Shown in pieces: positions 42,208-51,289 of a DNA stretch of 64,000 nucleotides (position 1 is the first letter of the stretch; every line of letters starts with the position of its first letter). The position numbers were made by a program, and so were the translations under genes. The notes under the pieces are model-generated. The model was not told where the DNA came from. It ran no database searches and worked only from the letters and a program-made list of their open reading frames with translations. Source of the DNA: Couchioplanes caeruleus. GTDB taxonomy: Bacteria > Actinomycetota > Actinomycetes > Mycobacteriales > Micromonosporaceae. Location of the stretch: the NCBI RefSeq assembly GCF_003751945.1, contig NZ_RJKL01000001.1, forward strand, positions 4,278,001-4,342,000, given 5' to 3'.

Positions 42208-44355
42208 CTAAGCCTGCGCCTTGTCGCCCTTGATGCTGCGCAGCAGCACGCTGGCCACGTCGACGACCTCGACGTTCTCCTGCTCGCCCTTGCCGGTGAC
42301 TCCGTCGCCGATCATCGTGTAGCAGAACGGGCAGCCGACCGCGATGGTCTTCGCGCCCGTGGCCAGCGCCTCCTCGGTGCGCTCCACGTTGATCCGCTTG
42401 CCGATCTTCTCCTCCATCCACATGCGGGCGCCGCCGGCGCCGCAGCAGAAGGAGCGTTCCGAGTTGCGCGGCATCTCGGTGAGGCCGCCCTCGATGGCGC
42501 TGCCGAGGACCTCGCGGGGCGCCTCGAAGACCCGGTTGTGCCGGCCCAGGTAGCAGGGGTCGTGATAGGTGACCCCGCCGTCCACCGGCTGCACCGGGGT
42601 GAGCTTGCCCTCGGCGACCAGGTGGGCCAGCAACTGGGTGTGGTGCACGACCTCGACCTTGAGGCCGAGCTGCTCGTACTCGTTGCCGAGGGTGTTGAAG
42701 CAGTGCGGGCAGGTCGCGACGATCTTCTTGACCTCGGCCTCCTGCAGCGTCTCCACGTTCTGCTGGGCCAGCATCTGGAAGATGAACTCGTTGCCGATGC
42801 GGCGGGCCGGGTCGCCGGAGCAGGTCTCGCCCTCGCCGAGGATGGCGAAGTCGACGCCGGCCTCGTGCAGCAGCGTGGCGACCGCCCGGGTCGTCTTCTT
42901 GGCGCGGTCCTCGAAGGCGCCGGCGCAACCGACCCAGAACAGGTACTCGAAGTCGGCCTCGCCGACCCGCTTGATCTCGAAGTCGAGGCCCTTGGTCCAG
43001 TCCTCGCGGGTGTTCTGCGGCGCGCCCCAGGGGTTGCCCTTGTTCTCCAGGTTGCGCAGCATGACGCCGGCCTCGGCCGGGAAGTTCGACTCGATCAGCA
43101 CCTGGTAGCGGCGCATGTCGACGATGTGGTCGACATGCTCGATGTCCACCGGGCACTGCTCGACGCAGGCACCGCAGGTGGTGCAGCTCCACAGCACGTC
43201 GGGGTCGATGATGCCGTTCTCGTCGACGCCGCCGATCAACGGCCGGTCGGCCTCAGCGAGCGCCAGCACGTCGACGCCCTTGAGCTGCTCCTCGGTCCCC
43301 TTCTCCTCGCCCGTCAGGTCCTTGCCACCGCCGGCGAGCAGATAGGGCGCCTTCGCGTACGCGTGGTCGCGCAGCGACAGCACCAGCAGCTTGGGCGACA
43401 GCGGCTTCGCCGTGTTCCAGGCCGGGCACTGCGACTGGCAGCGGCCGCACTCCGTACACGTGGAGAAGTCCAGCAGGCCCTTCCAGGTGAACTGCTCGAC
43501 CTGGGCGACGCCGAACTGGTCCTTCTCGGGGTCCGCCTCCTCGAAGTCGAGGGGCTTGCCGTCGCTCATCATCGGCTTCAGCGCACCGAGGCCGGAGCCG
43601 GCCGGCTTCTCCGGACTGCGCTTGAAGAAGATGTTGAAGAAGGCCAGGAAACGGTGCCAGGCGACGCCCATCGTCACGTTGAGGGCGATGGTGATCAGCC
43701 AGCCCATGGAGATGCAGACCTTGACCAGGCCGACCCAGGTGGGGCCGTCCTTCGCGGCGGGCAGCAGCGCGCCGACGCCGTGGCTGAGCGGGGTGGCCCA
43801 GGCCGGGTACTCGAAGTGGTCGTTGGCGACCTTGAAGCCGCGGATCAGGAAGCCGCAGATCAGGACGCCGACGATGACGGCCTCGACGAAGTACGCCTGC
43901 CACATCGTGGAGCCGGTGAAGCGCGACAGCTTGCGGCGCCCGGGCTTGTGGAGCTGGCGGATCACGATCAGCACCAGGATGCCGGCCAGGCCGAGGATGC
44001 CGATCCACTCGGTGACCAGGCCGTAGACCACCCAGTGGCCGACGAGGGGAAGGCCGCCCTCCGGATCCACGATCTCGAAGTACGCCTCGAGCACCAGCAG
44101 GAACAGGATCATGAAGGAGACCATCACGAACCAGTGCGCCGCGCCGACCACGCCCCACTTGAGCATCCGGGTGTGGCCCAGCGTCTCGATGAGCATGGTC
44201 CGGGTCCGGGTGCCCTTGTTGTCGAAACGCGACGGGTCCGGCTGACCCTGACGGATCACCGCGGTCATGGAGATGACCGCCCGCACCGCCAGGGCGACCG
44301 CCACGACGGTAACGGCGCCCGCCAGGACGGTGGCGACGATCTGCGCGATGCCCAT
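42208..44355 (-). CDS. EtfD-like membrane iron-sulfur oxidoreductase (heterodisulfide reductase-related)
   Basis: A 715-residue protein. Five to six N-terminal helices (residues 1-250) form a membrane anchor of the nitrate-reductase gamma type. Two [4Fe-4S] ferredoxin motifs follow (CTECGRCQSQCP and CTTCGACVEQCP), then two CCG cysteine-rich domains (ATCPHCFNTLGNEY; HDPCYLGRHN...FCCGAGGARMW). The layout matches mycobacterial EtfD (Rv0338c type), which re-oxidises electron-transfer flavoprotein from acyl-CoA dehydrogenases and passes electrons into the membrane quinone pool. A palindrome identical in type to those before the fadE-like gene at 16454 lies 38 bases before its ATG, supporting a shared role in beta-oxidation. 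Confidence 0.9.
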   Translation of the reverse strand: MGIAQIVATVLAGAVTVVAVALAVRAVISMTAVIRQGQPDPSRFDNKGTRTRTMLIETLGHTRMLKWGVVGAAHWFVMVSFMILFLLVLEAYFEIVDPEGGLPLVGHWVVYGLVTEWIGILGLAGILVLIVIRQLHKPGRRKLSRFTGSTMWQAYFVEAVIVGVLICGFLIRGFKVANDHFEYPAWATPLSHGVGALLPAAKDGPTWVGLVKVCISMGWLITIALNVTMGVAWHRFLAFFNIFFKRSPEKPAGSGLGALKPMMSDGKPLDFEEADPEKDQFGVAQVEQFTWKGLLDFSTCTECGRCQSQCPAWNTAKPLSPKLLVLSLRDHAYAKAPYLLAGGGKDLTGEEKGTEEQLKGVDVLALAEADRPLIGGVDENGIIDPDVLWSCTTCGACVEQCPVDIEHVDHIVDMRRYQVLIESNFPAEAGVMLRNLENKGNPWGAPQNTREDWTKGLDFEIKRVGEADFEYLFWVGCAGAFEDRAKKTTRAVATLLHEAGVDFAILGEGETCSGDPARRIGNEFIFQMLAQQNVETLQEAEVKKIVATCPHCFNTLGNEYEQLGLKVEVVHHTQLLAHLVAEGKLTPVQPVDGGVTYHDPCYLGRHNRVFEAPREVLGSAIEGGLTEMPRNSERSFCCGAGGARMWMEEKIGKRINVERTEEALATGAKTIAVGCPFCYTMIGDGVTGKGEQENVEVVDVASVLLRSIKGDKAQA

Positions 44356-44392
44356 CTGCCTTGTGCCTCCTCGGTCGGTGGTGCCGACCTAT

Positions 44393-44408
44393 GTTACCCA
44401 CGGGTAAT
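44393..44408. promoter_or_regulatory. GTTACCC-type palindrome upstream of etfD-like gene
   Basis: GTTACCCACGGGTAAT contains perfect TTACCC/GGGTAA arms around AC. It shares GTTACCC and GTAA with the site at 16484-16499. Its distance from the ATG (38 bases) suits promoter overlap by a repressor. Confidence 0.75.
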
Positions 44409-44550
44409 CAATCTGCATGCGGGCATGACGGTTGAGTTCGTCTCACCCGGCGTCCGGCGACTGTCCGGCGTCACCTCAGCCGAAAGCGCACCCCGCAGGC
44501 AGGACTCGCCTTGGGGGTGCGCGATCGGATCAAAGCAGACTTTACGGTGG

Positions 44551-44814
44551 CTATCGCCAGCGAGAGAGGATTCCCAGAGAGGCGACCATGCAACCGAAGC
44601 CGATGGCCAGGTTCCAGAAGCGCCAGGCCTCGACCGGATACTGCTGCTCCGAGAGGTAGTAGACCACCAACCAGGCGATGCCGAACACGATCAAGAAGAC
44701 CGCCGAGAAAGGCACCCAGACCGGACTCGGCTTCTTGGACGCGGCCGCCACTGCGGGACGGACATCCGTCGGCGGCGTGTAGACCTTCTTCTTGCGAACC
44801 TGTGACTTCGGCAC
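44551..44814 (-). CDS. crgA: Cell division protein CrgA
   Basis: An 87-residue protein from GTG 44814 with AGGAGAG upstream. The start PKSQVRKKKVYTPP and two helices (PVWVPFSAVFLIVFGIAWLVVYYLS; FWNLAIGFGCMVASLGIL) with an intervening QYPVEAW loop are diagnostic of CrgA, a small septal membrane protein that interacts with FtsZ, FtsI and other divisome parts in actinomycetes. Location beside the pknAB cluster is conserved. Confidence 0.95.
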   Translation of the reverse strand: MPKSQVRKKKVYTPPTDVRPAVAAASKKPSPVWVPFSAVFLIVFGIAWLVVYYLSEQQYPVEAWRFWNLAIGFGCMVASLGILSRWR

Positions 44815-44982
44815 GGCGCTCTCCTGAGGGCGACAAGTGGTGAACAACCCACCCCTGAGCGGCTCCGGGGACCCCGAACGCTGCCCGTGGCGAATACTGT
44901 TCGACAGCTAGCGTAGTCAAGCCGGCGCGCACGCAAGCACCCGCCGGTGGGTTTTTCGGACCAGCACGAGAGGAAGACCGAC

Positions 44983-45792
44983 GTGGAGTACACCACGGGG
45001 ACGCCCTCGTGGCGACTTGTCCTGCGCCGAGCCCTCGGCGGACTTCGGCCGCGACGGCGGGGTCAGCGGCAACGCGGCTGGTCGGTGGGCGTCCCGCTGA
45101 TCGCGCTCGCGGCGGGTCTGCTCTTCACCACCTCCGCCACCACCGCCGACGGAACGGCCCTGCGCGACGATCGCCGGCCGCAGCTCGCCCAGCTCATCGC
45201 GGACAAGCGGGTACGCCTGGAGGCCCGCGAGCGGCAGGCCGGGACGCTGCGCGCGGCGGTCGACGAGGACGCCGCCCGGCTCGCCGACGTCGACGAGCCG
45301 GTGAAGGAGGCCCGCCAGCGCGCCGACGGCATGCGGGAACCGGCGGGGTTCACCGGACTGCGCGGTCCCGGCGTCACGGTGACGCTCAACGACTCCTCCC
45401 GGCGTACCACCGACGGCGGCACGAACGCACCGCAGAACGACGATCTGGTCGTCCACCAGGGTGACGTCCAGGCGGTGGTGAACGCCCTCTGGGCTGGTGG
45501 GGCCGAGGCAATGTCAATCATGGATGTCCGCGTCATCTCCACAAGCGCGGTACGCTGTGTGGGCAACACGCTGCTACTACACGGCCAGGTCTTCTCGCCG
45601 CCCTTCAAGATCACGGCAATCGGCGAACCCACGGCGCTGCGTCGGGCGTTGGAGTCCGCAGAGGGAGTCCAGCAATTCCGCGACGCCGTCGCCGACTTCG
45701 GCCTCGGCTACACGGAAACCGTCGAGAGGAACGTGACTGTGGGGGCTTACGACGGGTCGAGTGACCTCCGATCCGCCGAGGTCATCGAGTGA
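44983..45792 (+). CDS. DUF881 family membrane protein
   Basis: A 269-residue protein from GTG 44983 with GAGAGGAAG upstream. One transmembrane helix ([21 protein letters not shown], about residues 32-52), then a coiled-coil-like charged region ([31 protein letters not shown]) and a DUF881 domain ([65 protein letters not shown]). DUF881 proteins accompany sortase E and Ser/Thr kinase clusters; the role is probably in the envelope but unknown. It overlaps the sortase gene as TGATG. Confidence 0.9.
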   Translation: MEYTTGTPSWRLVLRRALGGLRPRRRGQRQRGWSVGVPLIALAAGLLFTTSATTADGTALRDDRRPQLAQLIADKRVRLEARERQAGTLRAAVDEDAARLADVDEPVKEARQRADGMREPAGFTGLRGPGVTVTLNDSSRRTTDGGTNAPQNDDLVVHQGDVQAVVNALWAGGAEAMSIMDVRVISTSAVRCVGNTLLLHGQVFSPPFKITAIGEPTALRRALESAEGVQQFRDAVADFGLGYTETVERNVTVGAYDGSSDLRSAEVIE

Positions 45793-47171
45793 TGGTGCCG
45801 CCGGATACCCCCGAGAGCTGGGCGAACTCGGGTCGGCACCGCGCACCGGACGGCGACGCACAGACGGCGTTCATCCCCCGCATCACGGACGCGTCCCCGG
45901 ACGGCGTGCCGGGAGGTCCGCTGGAGCCACCGATCGGACTGGGCGGTCCGGCCGTTCCCCACACCGACCCGGTCGTGGCCCGGGCCGCGGCCCGGGCCAC
46001 GACACCTTCGGTAGGCGCAAACCGCCGGCGCGGAGTCCCCGAGGCGGATGCGGCACCGAGCGCCGGCGCTCGGCAGGAGGCTGTCGTCCGGCCGAGACGC
46101 CATGACGATCCGGGCGATGCCGCCCCCCGGCCGCGCAACGAGGCCCCGCAGCGACCGGCGGACGACCGGAACGACGGCCGGCAGCGGCGGGTGCCCGCCC
46201 AGGCGAACGGCGTCGTCCAGGGCATCACCGCCGCAGGCGCCCAGGGCGTCACTTCCACGGGCGCGCAGGGCTTCAGCGGCGGCGCGCAGGATCCCGCCGC
46301 GACCGCGGTGCTCCGGGCCCCCGACGTGGCTGCCCGCTTGCCCTCCTCCGTACCCGTGAAAACACCCCAAGCCGCGACGGCGGCCGAGGAGGCCCAGCCG
46401 AAGCGTGGCGAGCGAGTCGTCAAGCTGCGGCCCGAACAGACAGGTGACGGCTACAAGAGCGTGTATTCCGAGCTGACCCGGCCCACGCTCGGCTCGCGGA
46501 TCCGGACCGGCATCCGCGTCACCGGCGAGCTGATGATCACTTTCGGCCTGGTCGTGCTGCTTTTCGCCGGCTACGAGGTGTTCGGCAACTCCGCCAAGGT
46601 CGAGAACGAGCAGGACACCCTCGCCACCCAGCTCGACGAGCAGTGGAACGACCCCACGGTGGCGCCGAGCGCCGGGCCGACCGCGAAGGCTCCCGCGGCA
46701 CCGGGCAAGGGCCTGGTGGGACGTCTCTACATTCCCAAGTTCGACATGAAGTGGGTCGTCGTCGACGGCGTACGCCCGCAGGACATCCGGTACGCGCCCG
46801 GCCACTACCCGGACACGGCCCAGCCCGGCAGGATCGGCAACTTCTCGGTCGCCGGGCACCGCATCCGCAAGATCTTCTGGCGCCTGGACGAGCTCAAGAC
46901 CGGCGACGTGATCGGCGTCGAGACCCGCAACAACTGGTACGTCTACAAGGTCACCGCCAGCGAGGTCGTCAAACCGAACCAGGTCGAGGTGGTCGCGCCG
47001 GTGCCCGGCCAGCCCGGCAAGAAGGCCACCAAGGCGATGCTGACGCTCACCACGTGCAACCCGAAGTACAACAACTATGAGCGGCTCATCGTGCACGCGG
47101 AGCTGGTGGACAGCCTGAAGCGGGATCCCACGCTGCCCGACGCCGGCAAGCCCGCCGAGATGAAGGCGTAG
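45792..47171 (+). CDS. Class E sortase with long cytoplasmic tail
   Basis: A 459-residue transpeptidase that cleaves a sorting signal (LAXTG type for class E) and attaches proteins to the wall. Residues 1-215 form a disordered Pro/Ala/Arg-rich tail with ATAA and GAQG-like repeats, unusually long. One helix ([20 protein letters not shown], about 235-255) precedes the sortase domain with His356 (SVAGHRIRK), Cys422 (TLTTCNPKY) and Arg431 (NNYERLIVH). The GTG three bases upstream is an alternative start. The following small membrane-protein gene is 9 bases away. Confidence 0.93.
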   Translation: MVPPDTPESWANSGRHRAPDGDAQTAFIPRITDASPDGVPGGPLEPPIGLGGPAVPHTDPVVARAAARATTPSVGANRRRGVPEADAAPSAGARQEAVVRPRRHDDPGDAAPRPRNEAPQRPADDRNDGRQRRVPAQANGVVQGITAAGAQGVTSTGAQGFSGGAQDPAATAVLRAPDVAARLPSSVPVKTPQAATAAEEAQPKRGERVVKLRPEQTGDGYKSVYSELTRPTLGSRIRTGIRVTGELMITFGLVVLLFAGYEVFGNSAKVENEQDTLATQLDEQWNDPTVAPSAGPTAKAPAAPGKGLVGRLYIPKFDMKWVVVDGVRPQDIRYAPGHYPDTAQPGRIGNFSVAGHRIRKIFWRLDELKTGDVIGVETRNNWYVYKVTASEVVKPNQVEVVAPVPGQPGKKATKAMLTLTTCNPKYNNYERLIVHAELVDSLKRDPTLPDAGKPAEMKA

Positions 47172-47180
47172 GGAGGGCCC

Positions 47181-47441
47181 GTGTACGCCTGGATCTGGCG
47201 CAAACTCCCCTTCGGCCTGTGGGGCAAGCTGACCGGCTCGCTCGTGCTGGCCCTGACCGCCGGCGCGCTGCTCTGGTACGTCGTCTTCCCGTGGGCGACG
47301 CCGCTGCTGCCCTTCGACGACGTGCAGGTCGGCACCGGCACGGAGCAGCAGGGTCCGGTGCCCGGCGGCGGCGCCGACCTCGGACCGGACGAGATCCCGT
47401 ACGACCTGCACACGAACAATCCCGAACCGTCCGCGAGTTAG
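47181..47441 (+). CDS. Small single-helix membrane protein in the sortase operon
   Basis: An 86-residue protein from GTG 47181 with GGGAGGG upstream. Starts YAWIWRKLPFGLWGKL; one helix (LTGSLVLALTAGALLWYVVFPWATPLLPF) is followed by a Gly/Pro/Asp-rich exported tail (GPVPGGGADLGPDEIPYD). Its constant position between sortase E and trpG/pabA suggests an envelope role, unassigned. Confidence 0.8.
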   Translation: MYAWIWRKLPFGLWGKLTGSLVLALTAGALLWYVVFPWATPLLPFDDVQVGTGTEQQGPVPGGGADLGPDEIPYDLHTNNPEPSAS

Positions 47442-47450
47442 GTGTCCCGC

Positions 47451-48101
47451 GTGCGCATCCTGGTGATCGACAACTACGACTCGTTCGTCTTCAACCTGGT
47501 GCAGTATCTCGGCCAGCTCGGCGCCGAGTGCGAGGTGCGCCGCAACGACGAGATCTCGGTCGCCGAGGTCGGCGGCTTCGGCGCCGCGGGGATTCTGCTC
47601 TCCCCCGGCCCGGGCACGCCCGAGCGAGCCGGGATCACCATGGACGTGATCCGCGAGTACGCCGGCAAGCTGCCCATGTTCGGCGTCTGCCTCGGCCACC
47701 AGGCGATCGGCGCCGCGTTCGGCGCCACGGTGACCCGCGCCCCCGAGCTGCTGCACGGCAAGACGTCGTCGGTGCGGCACAAGGGCGAGGGCGTCCTGGC
47801 CGGACTGCCCGACCCGTTCACCGCGACCCGCTACCACTCGCTGGCGGTGGTGCCGGAGACCCTGCCCGAGGAGCTCGAGGCGACCGGCTGGACGGAGTCC
47901 GGCGTGGTGATGGCGATGCGCCACCGCTCGCTGCCGATCGAGGGCGTCCAGTTCCACCCCGAGTCGGTGCTCACCGAGGGCGGCCACACCATGCTGGCCA
48001 ACTGGCTGGCGGCGTGCGGCCTCCCGGAGGCCCTGCTGCGGGCCCCCGAGCTGGCGGCCGAGGTGGAGACCCGCCGGCGGTCCGCCTTCGCCACGGCCTG
48101 A
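47451..48101 (+). CDS. trpG/pabA: Aminodeoxychorismate/anthranilate synthase component II
   Basis: A 216-residue class I glutamine amidotransferase that supplies ammonia from glutamine for anthranilate or 4-amino-4-deoxychorismate. RILVIDNYDSFVFNLVQYLG opens the protein. The catalytic triad is visible: C80 (GVCLGHQ), H169 and E171 (FHPESVL). GTG 47451 gives the usual family start; GTG 47442 adds three residues and directly follows the preceding stop. No component I gene is adjacent, as in mycobacteria. It converges on pknB across a palindromic terminator. Confidence 0.93.
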   Translation: MRILVIDNYDSFVFNLVQYLGQLGAECEVRRNDEISVAEVGGFGAAGILLSPGPGTPERAGITMDVIREYAGKLPMFGVCLGHQAIGAAFGATVTRAPELLHGKTSSVRHKGEGVLAGLPDPFTATRYHSLAVVPETLPEELEATGWTESGVVMAMRHRSLPIEGVQFHPESVLTEGGHTMLANWLAACGLPEALLRAPELAAEVETRRRSAFATA

Positions 48102-48104
48102 CCC

Positions 48105-48134
48105 CTAGGGAGTCTCTCGCGAGAGACTCCCTAG
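48105..48134. terminator. Perfect 30-base palindrome, bidirectional terminator overlapping pknB stop
   Basis: CTAGGGAGTCTCTCG (48105-48119) is directly followed by its exact complement (48120-48134), with no spacer. The pknB TAG stop (48131-48133) lies within the right arm, so the stem forms only as ribosomes finish. Confidence 0.85.
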
Positions 48135-49936
48135 TTGCCGATGATGTCCCCGATGCCCGTGCCGGTGCCGCCGGCGTCGCCGCCGCCGGGCGGGACGTCC
48201 GGGTCGGGCGACTGGGAGCCGCTCGGGTCGGGCGTGTCCGGGGCACCGACGAAGAGAGTGATCGCCGACGACGTCGGCCGCTTCTCCTTGCCGGCCGGCG
48301 TCTGCCTGAACACCTTGCCCGGCACGGCACCGTCCTCGTTCGTCGGTTCCACCTTGATGTTGGTGAAACCACGGTCCTCGAGAAGCGCCCTGGCCCCCGA
48401 CTCGTCCTTACCCAGCACGTCGGGGACCTCGACCAGGTTGCCCTTGGACACCCGCACCGTGATCTTCGTGCCGGGATTGACTTCCTTGCCCTCGGACTCG
48501 ACGAAGATCACTGCTCCCTCGCGGGCATCGTCGTCGAAGTACTCGATGACCGGCACCAGCCCCTCTTTCCTCAGGGCCGTCTCGGCGGCGTCCTGCTGGC
48601 CTCCCACCAGATTTCTCGGAACGGTGACCTTCTTCGGACTCTGGCACATGATGAGGGTGATCTGCTGATCGATCCTCAGCGAGCTTTTCGCCGGTGGAAT
48701 CTGCTCCACGACCGTGTCTTTGCAGTCGTTCGTCGTCTTCGGCGTGCCGGTGACGACGTTCGTGAAGCCCGCCTGCTTCAGCGCGACCTTCGCGTCCTCC
48801 TCCGACATCTTGGTCACCGCCGGGACGATCGCCTGCGGAGGCGGCGCGTCCGACTCCTTGTCGCGGTTGGAGATGGCGAGGCCGATGCCGAGGGCGACCA
48901 CGGCGAGGACGCCGAGGGCCGCCAGCACCGCCATCACCCACGACGACGTCTTGCGCTCCGGCGGCTGCGGGCCGCCGGGGCCGGTCGCCGCGGCCGGGAT
49001 CGGGCGGGTCATCGCGGTCGGCGCCTGGCCCATCGGGCCGCTCATCGCCATGGTCTCGGCCTCGTTCATCACCGGGGTCGCCATGACGGGACGGCCGGAG
49101 ACGGCGCGCAGCGCGTCCGCGCGCATCTCCTGCGCGCTCTGGTAGCGGTTCAGCGGATTCTTGGCCAGCGCCTTCAGGACGATCGCGTCGATGTCCGGGG
49201 ACACCTCGCGGTTGATGTCGCTGGGTGCCTTGGGGTCCTCGCGGACGTGCTGGTACGCCACGCTGACCGGACTGTCGCCGACGAAGGGCGGGTGGCCGAC
49301 GAGGAGCTCGAAGAGGACACAGCCGGCCGCGTACACGTCGGAACGGGCGTCGACGGACTCGCCGCGGGCCTGTTCCGGGGAGAGATACTGGGCCGTGCCG
49401 ATGACGGCGCTGGTCTGCGTCATGGTGGTGGCGCCGCTGGCCAGGGCCCGGGCGATGCCGAAGTCCATGACCTTGACCTGCCCGTTCTGCGTGATCATCA
49501 CGTTCCCGGGCTTGATGTCGCGGTGGATGATGCCGTGCCGGTGGCTGAACTCCAGGGCGGCGCAGATGTCGGCGATCATCTCGAGGGCGCGGCGCGGCTG
49601 GATCCGCTGCTCGGCCGCGAGCACCTCCTTGAGGGTGCGCCCGTTGACGAACTCCATGACGATGAACGGCTGCTTCTCACCGGTGGACGACGTCTCCTCG
49701 CCGGTGTCGTAGACCGCGACGATCGCGGGGTGGTTCAGAGCCGCGGAATTCTGCGCCTCCCGCCGGAACCGCTCCTGGAAGGTGGCATCCCGGGCGAGGT
49801 CGGACCGCAGCATCTTGATCGCCACGTCACGACCGAGCCGGAGGTCACGGCCACGATGCACCTCGGCCATGCCGCCGTAACCGAGCAGCTCGCCGACCTG
49901 ATACCTGCCACCCAGCAGGCGGGCCTGCGCCGTCAT
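48131..49936 (-). CDS. pknB: Serine/threonine protein kinase with PASTA domains
   Basis: A 601-residue receptor kinase that senses muropeptides or lipid II and phosphorylates cell-wall and division proteins. The N-terminal kinase domain (about 10-275) has GYGGMAEV (P-loop), VAIKML, HRDIKPGNV (catalytic loop), DFGIA and the activation-loop TMTQTSAVIGTAQYLSPEQ. One transmembrane helix (VMAVLAALGVLAVVALGIGLAI, about 335-360) is followed by three PASTA repeats; mycobacterial PknB has four. PASTA 1 carries two Cys (NDCKD, IMCQSP). The tail is Gly/Pro/Asp-rich. It starts as an ATGA overlap with pknA. Confidence 0.96.
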   Translation of the reverse strand: MTAQARLLGGRYQVGELLGYGGMAEVHRGRDLRLGRDVAIKMLRSDLARDATFQERFRREAQNSAALNHPAIVAVYDTGEETSSTGEKQPFIVMEFVNGRTLKEVLAAEQRIQPRRALEMIADICAALEFSHRHGIIHRDIKPGNVMITQNGQVKVMDFGIARALASGATTMTQTSAVIGTAQYLSPEQARGESVDARSDVYAAGCVLFELLVGHPPFVGDSPVSVAYQHVREDPKAPSDINREVSPDIDAIVLKALAKNPLNRYQSAQEMRADALRAVSGRPVMATPVMNEAETMAMSGPMGQAPTAMTRPIPAAATGPGGPQPPERKTSSWVMAVLAALGVLAVVALGIGLAISNRDKESDAPPPQAIVPAVTKMSEEDAKVALKQAGFTNVVTGTPKTTNDCKDTVVEQIPPAKSSLRIDQQITLIMCQSPKKVTVPRNLVGGQQDAAETALRKEGLVPVIEYFDDDAREGAVIFVESEGKEVNPGTKITVRVSKGNLVEVPDVLGKDESGARALLEDRGFTNIKVEPTNEDGAVPGKVFRQTPAGKEKRPTSSAITLFVGAPDTPDPSGSQSPDPDVPPGGGDAGGTGTGIGDIIGN

Positions 49937-51288
49937 AGCGTCTGTCGTCCTTCGGTCGCGGGATTCGGAATGTGCGGAACACAAACCTGCTTCGTAAGAC
50001 GGTACGACGGTGCCGCCGCACATGGTTCGACGGTGCCGGCAGCGGTGGGGTTCCCCGACTTCAGCAGGAAGGAAATCACCCCGGCGCAGAGCAGAACCAG
50101 CAGGGCGAGAACGACCGCCAGCACGATCAGGACCTGCCGCCCGCCCGAACTGTCGGACTGATTGCCGGGCGTCGCCTGCGGATGCTGCATCGGCGGCGCC
50201 GACGGGTGCCGGTACGGCTGCTGCACCGACGGCACGGAAGCCGCGCCCCGCGCGCCCTGCCCACCCGACACCGGCCGGGGCACGGGCGGATACGGCGGTC
50301 GCGCCTGTCCGGAATTCGGATGTGCGGGAGAGCCGGGAGTCGGCGCGCCCGAATGCGGCCGGTGGGGCACCGCCGCACCGCCGGAGTGCGGCCGGTTCGG
50401 CGCGGGCCCGCCCGACAGCGGGCGGCTGACCGGAGCGGAGCCGTTGACCGCCGGCTGATGCACCTGAGTGGTCAACGAGGAGGCCGCCTGCCGCGCCACC
50501 GAGGCCATCGCGGACGCCGTGGGCCAGCGGGCGCCCGGATCCTTGGCCATCGCCCGGTCGACGATCGCGCGTACGGCGGGCGGGATGTCGGCCGGCAACG
50601 GCCGCGGGTTGTCCCGGACGTGCTTCATCGCGATCTCGATCGGCGTCGCACCGTCGAACGGTCGGTGCCCGGAGAGGCACTGGTACGCGACGACGCCGAG
50701 CGCGTACACGTCGGAGGCCGCCGTGGCGACGGCGCCGGAGGCCTGCTCGGGAGAGATGTAGGAGGCGGTGCCCAGGACCGACCCGGCCACGGTGAGCTGC
50801 CCGACGAGCGCCGATCGGGCGATGCCGAAGTCGGTGAGCACCAGCGTGCCGTTCGGGCGTACCAGCAGGTTTCCGGGCTTGACGTCGCGGTGCACGATCC
50901 CGTTCGCGTGCGCGGCCTGCAGCGCGTCCGCCGCCTGGGCGACGAGGGCCATGGTGCGCGCCGGGGTGAGGCGGCCCACCCGGCTGAGGGTCCGCGACAG
51001 CGCGTCGCCCTCGACGTACTCCATCACCAGGAAGGCGAGCTGCTGGTCGCTGCCGTAGTCGTAGACGTCCACCACGCCGGGGTGGTTGATGGTGGCCATG
51101 GTCCGGGCCTCGCCGCGGAAACGCTCGGCGAAGCCGGGCTCGTCCAGCAGGGCGGGCAGCAGGATCTTCACGGCGACCGTACGGCCGAGCACCTCGTCGG
51201 TGCCACGCCACACGTCACCCATGCCGCCGCCGGCGATCCGCTCGTCCAGGCGGTACCGGCCACCGAGGGTCACCCCAGGGCTGATCAT
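49933..51288 (-). CDS. pknA: Serine/threonine protein kinase
   Basis: A 451-residue kinase. Kinase domain residues 10-270: IAGGGMGDV, VAVKIL, HRDVKPGNL, DFGIA and LTVAGSVLGTASYISPEQ. A Pro/Ser/His-rich juxtamembrane linker (about 280-385, with repeated RPHSGG) precedes one helix (VLIVLAVVLALLVLLCAGVISFLL). A short exported tail of about 35 residues has a Cys pair (EPCAAA, KQVCVPH). It partners with PknB in growth and division control. It overlaps pknB by 4 bases and starts 1 base after the pbpA stop. Confidence 0.95.
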   Translation of the reverse strand: MISPGVTLGGRYRLDERIAGGGMGDVWRGTDEVLGRTVAVKILLPALLDEPGFAERFRGEARTMATINHPGVVDVYDYGSDQQLAFLVMEYVEGDALSRTLSRVGRLTPARTMALVAQAADALQAAHANGIVHRDVKPGNLLVRPNGTLVLTDFGIARSALVGQLTVAGSVLGTASYISPEQASGAVATAASDVYALGVVAYQCLSGHRPFDGATPIEIAMKHVRDNPRPLPADIPPAVRAIVDRAMAKDPGARWPTASAMASVARQAASSLTTQVHQPAVNGSAPVSRPLSGGPAPNRPHSGGAAVPHRPHSGAPTPGSPAHPNSGQARPPYPPVPRPVSGGQGARGAASVPSVQQPYRHPSAPPMQHPQATPGNQSDSSGGRQVLIVLAVVLALLVLLCAGVISFLLKSGNPTAAGTVEPCAAAPSYRLTKQVCVPHIPNPATEGRQTL

Positions 51289-51289
51289 C

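Noticed and set aside
42088..42210. Short plus-strand peptide starting MNIAEEFALLARRDDG
   Set aside because: The first residues faintly resemble the start of GPP34-type proteins, but only about 15 codons fit and the rest is Pro/Arg nonsense. It could be a gene fragment, but evidence is too thin.
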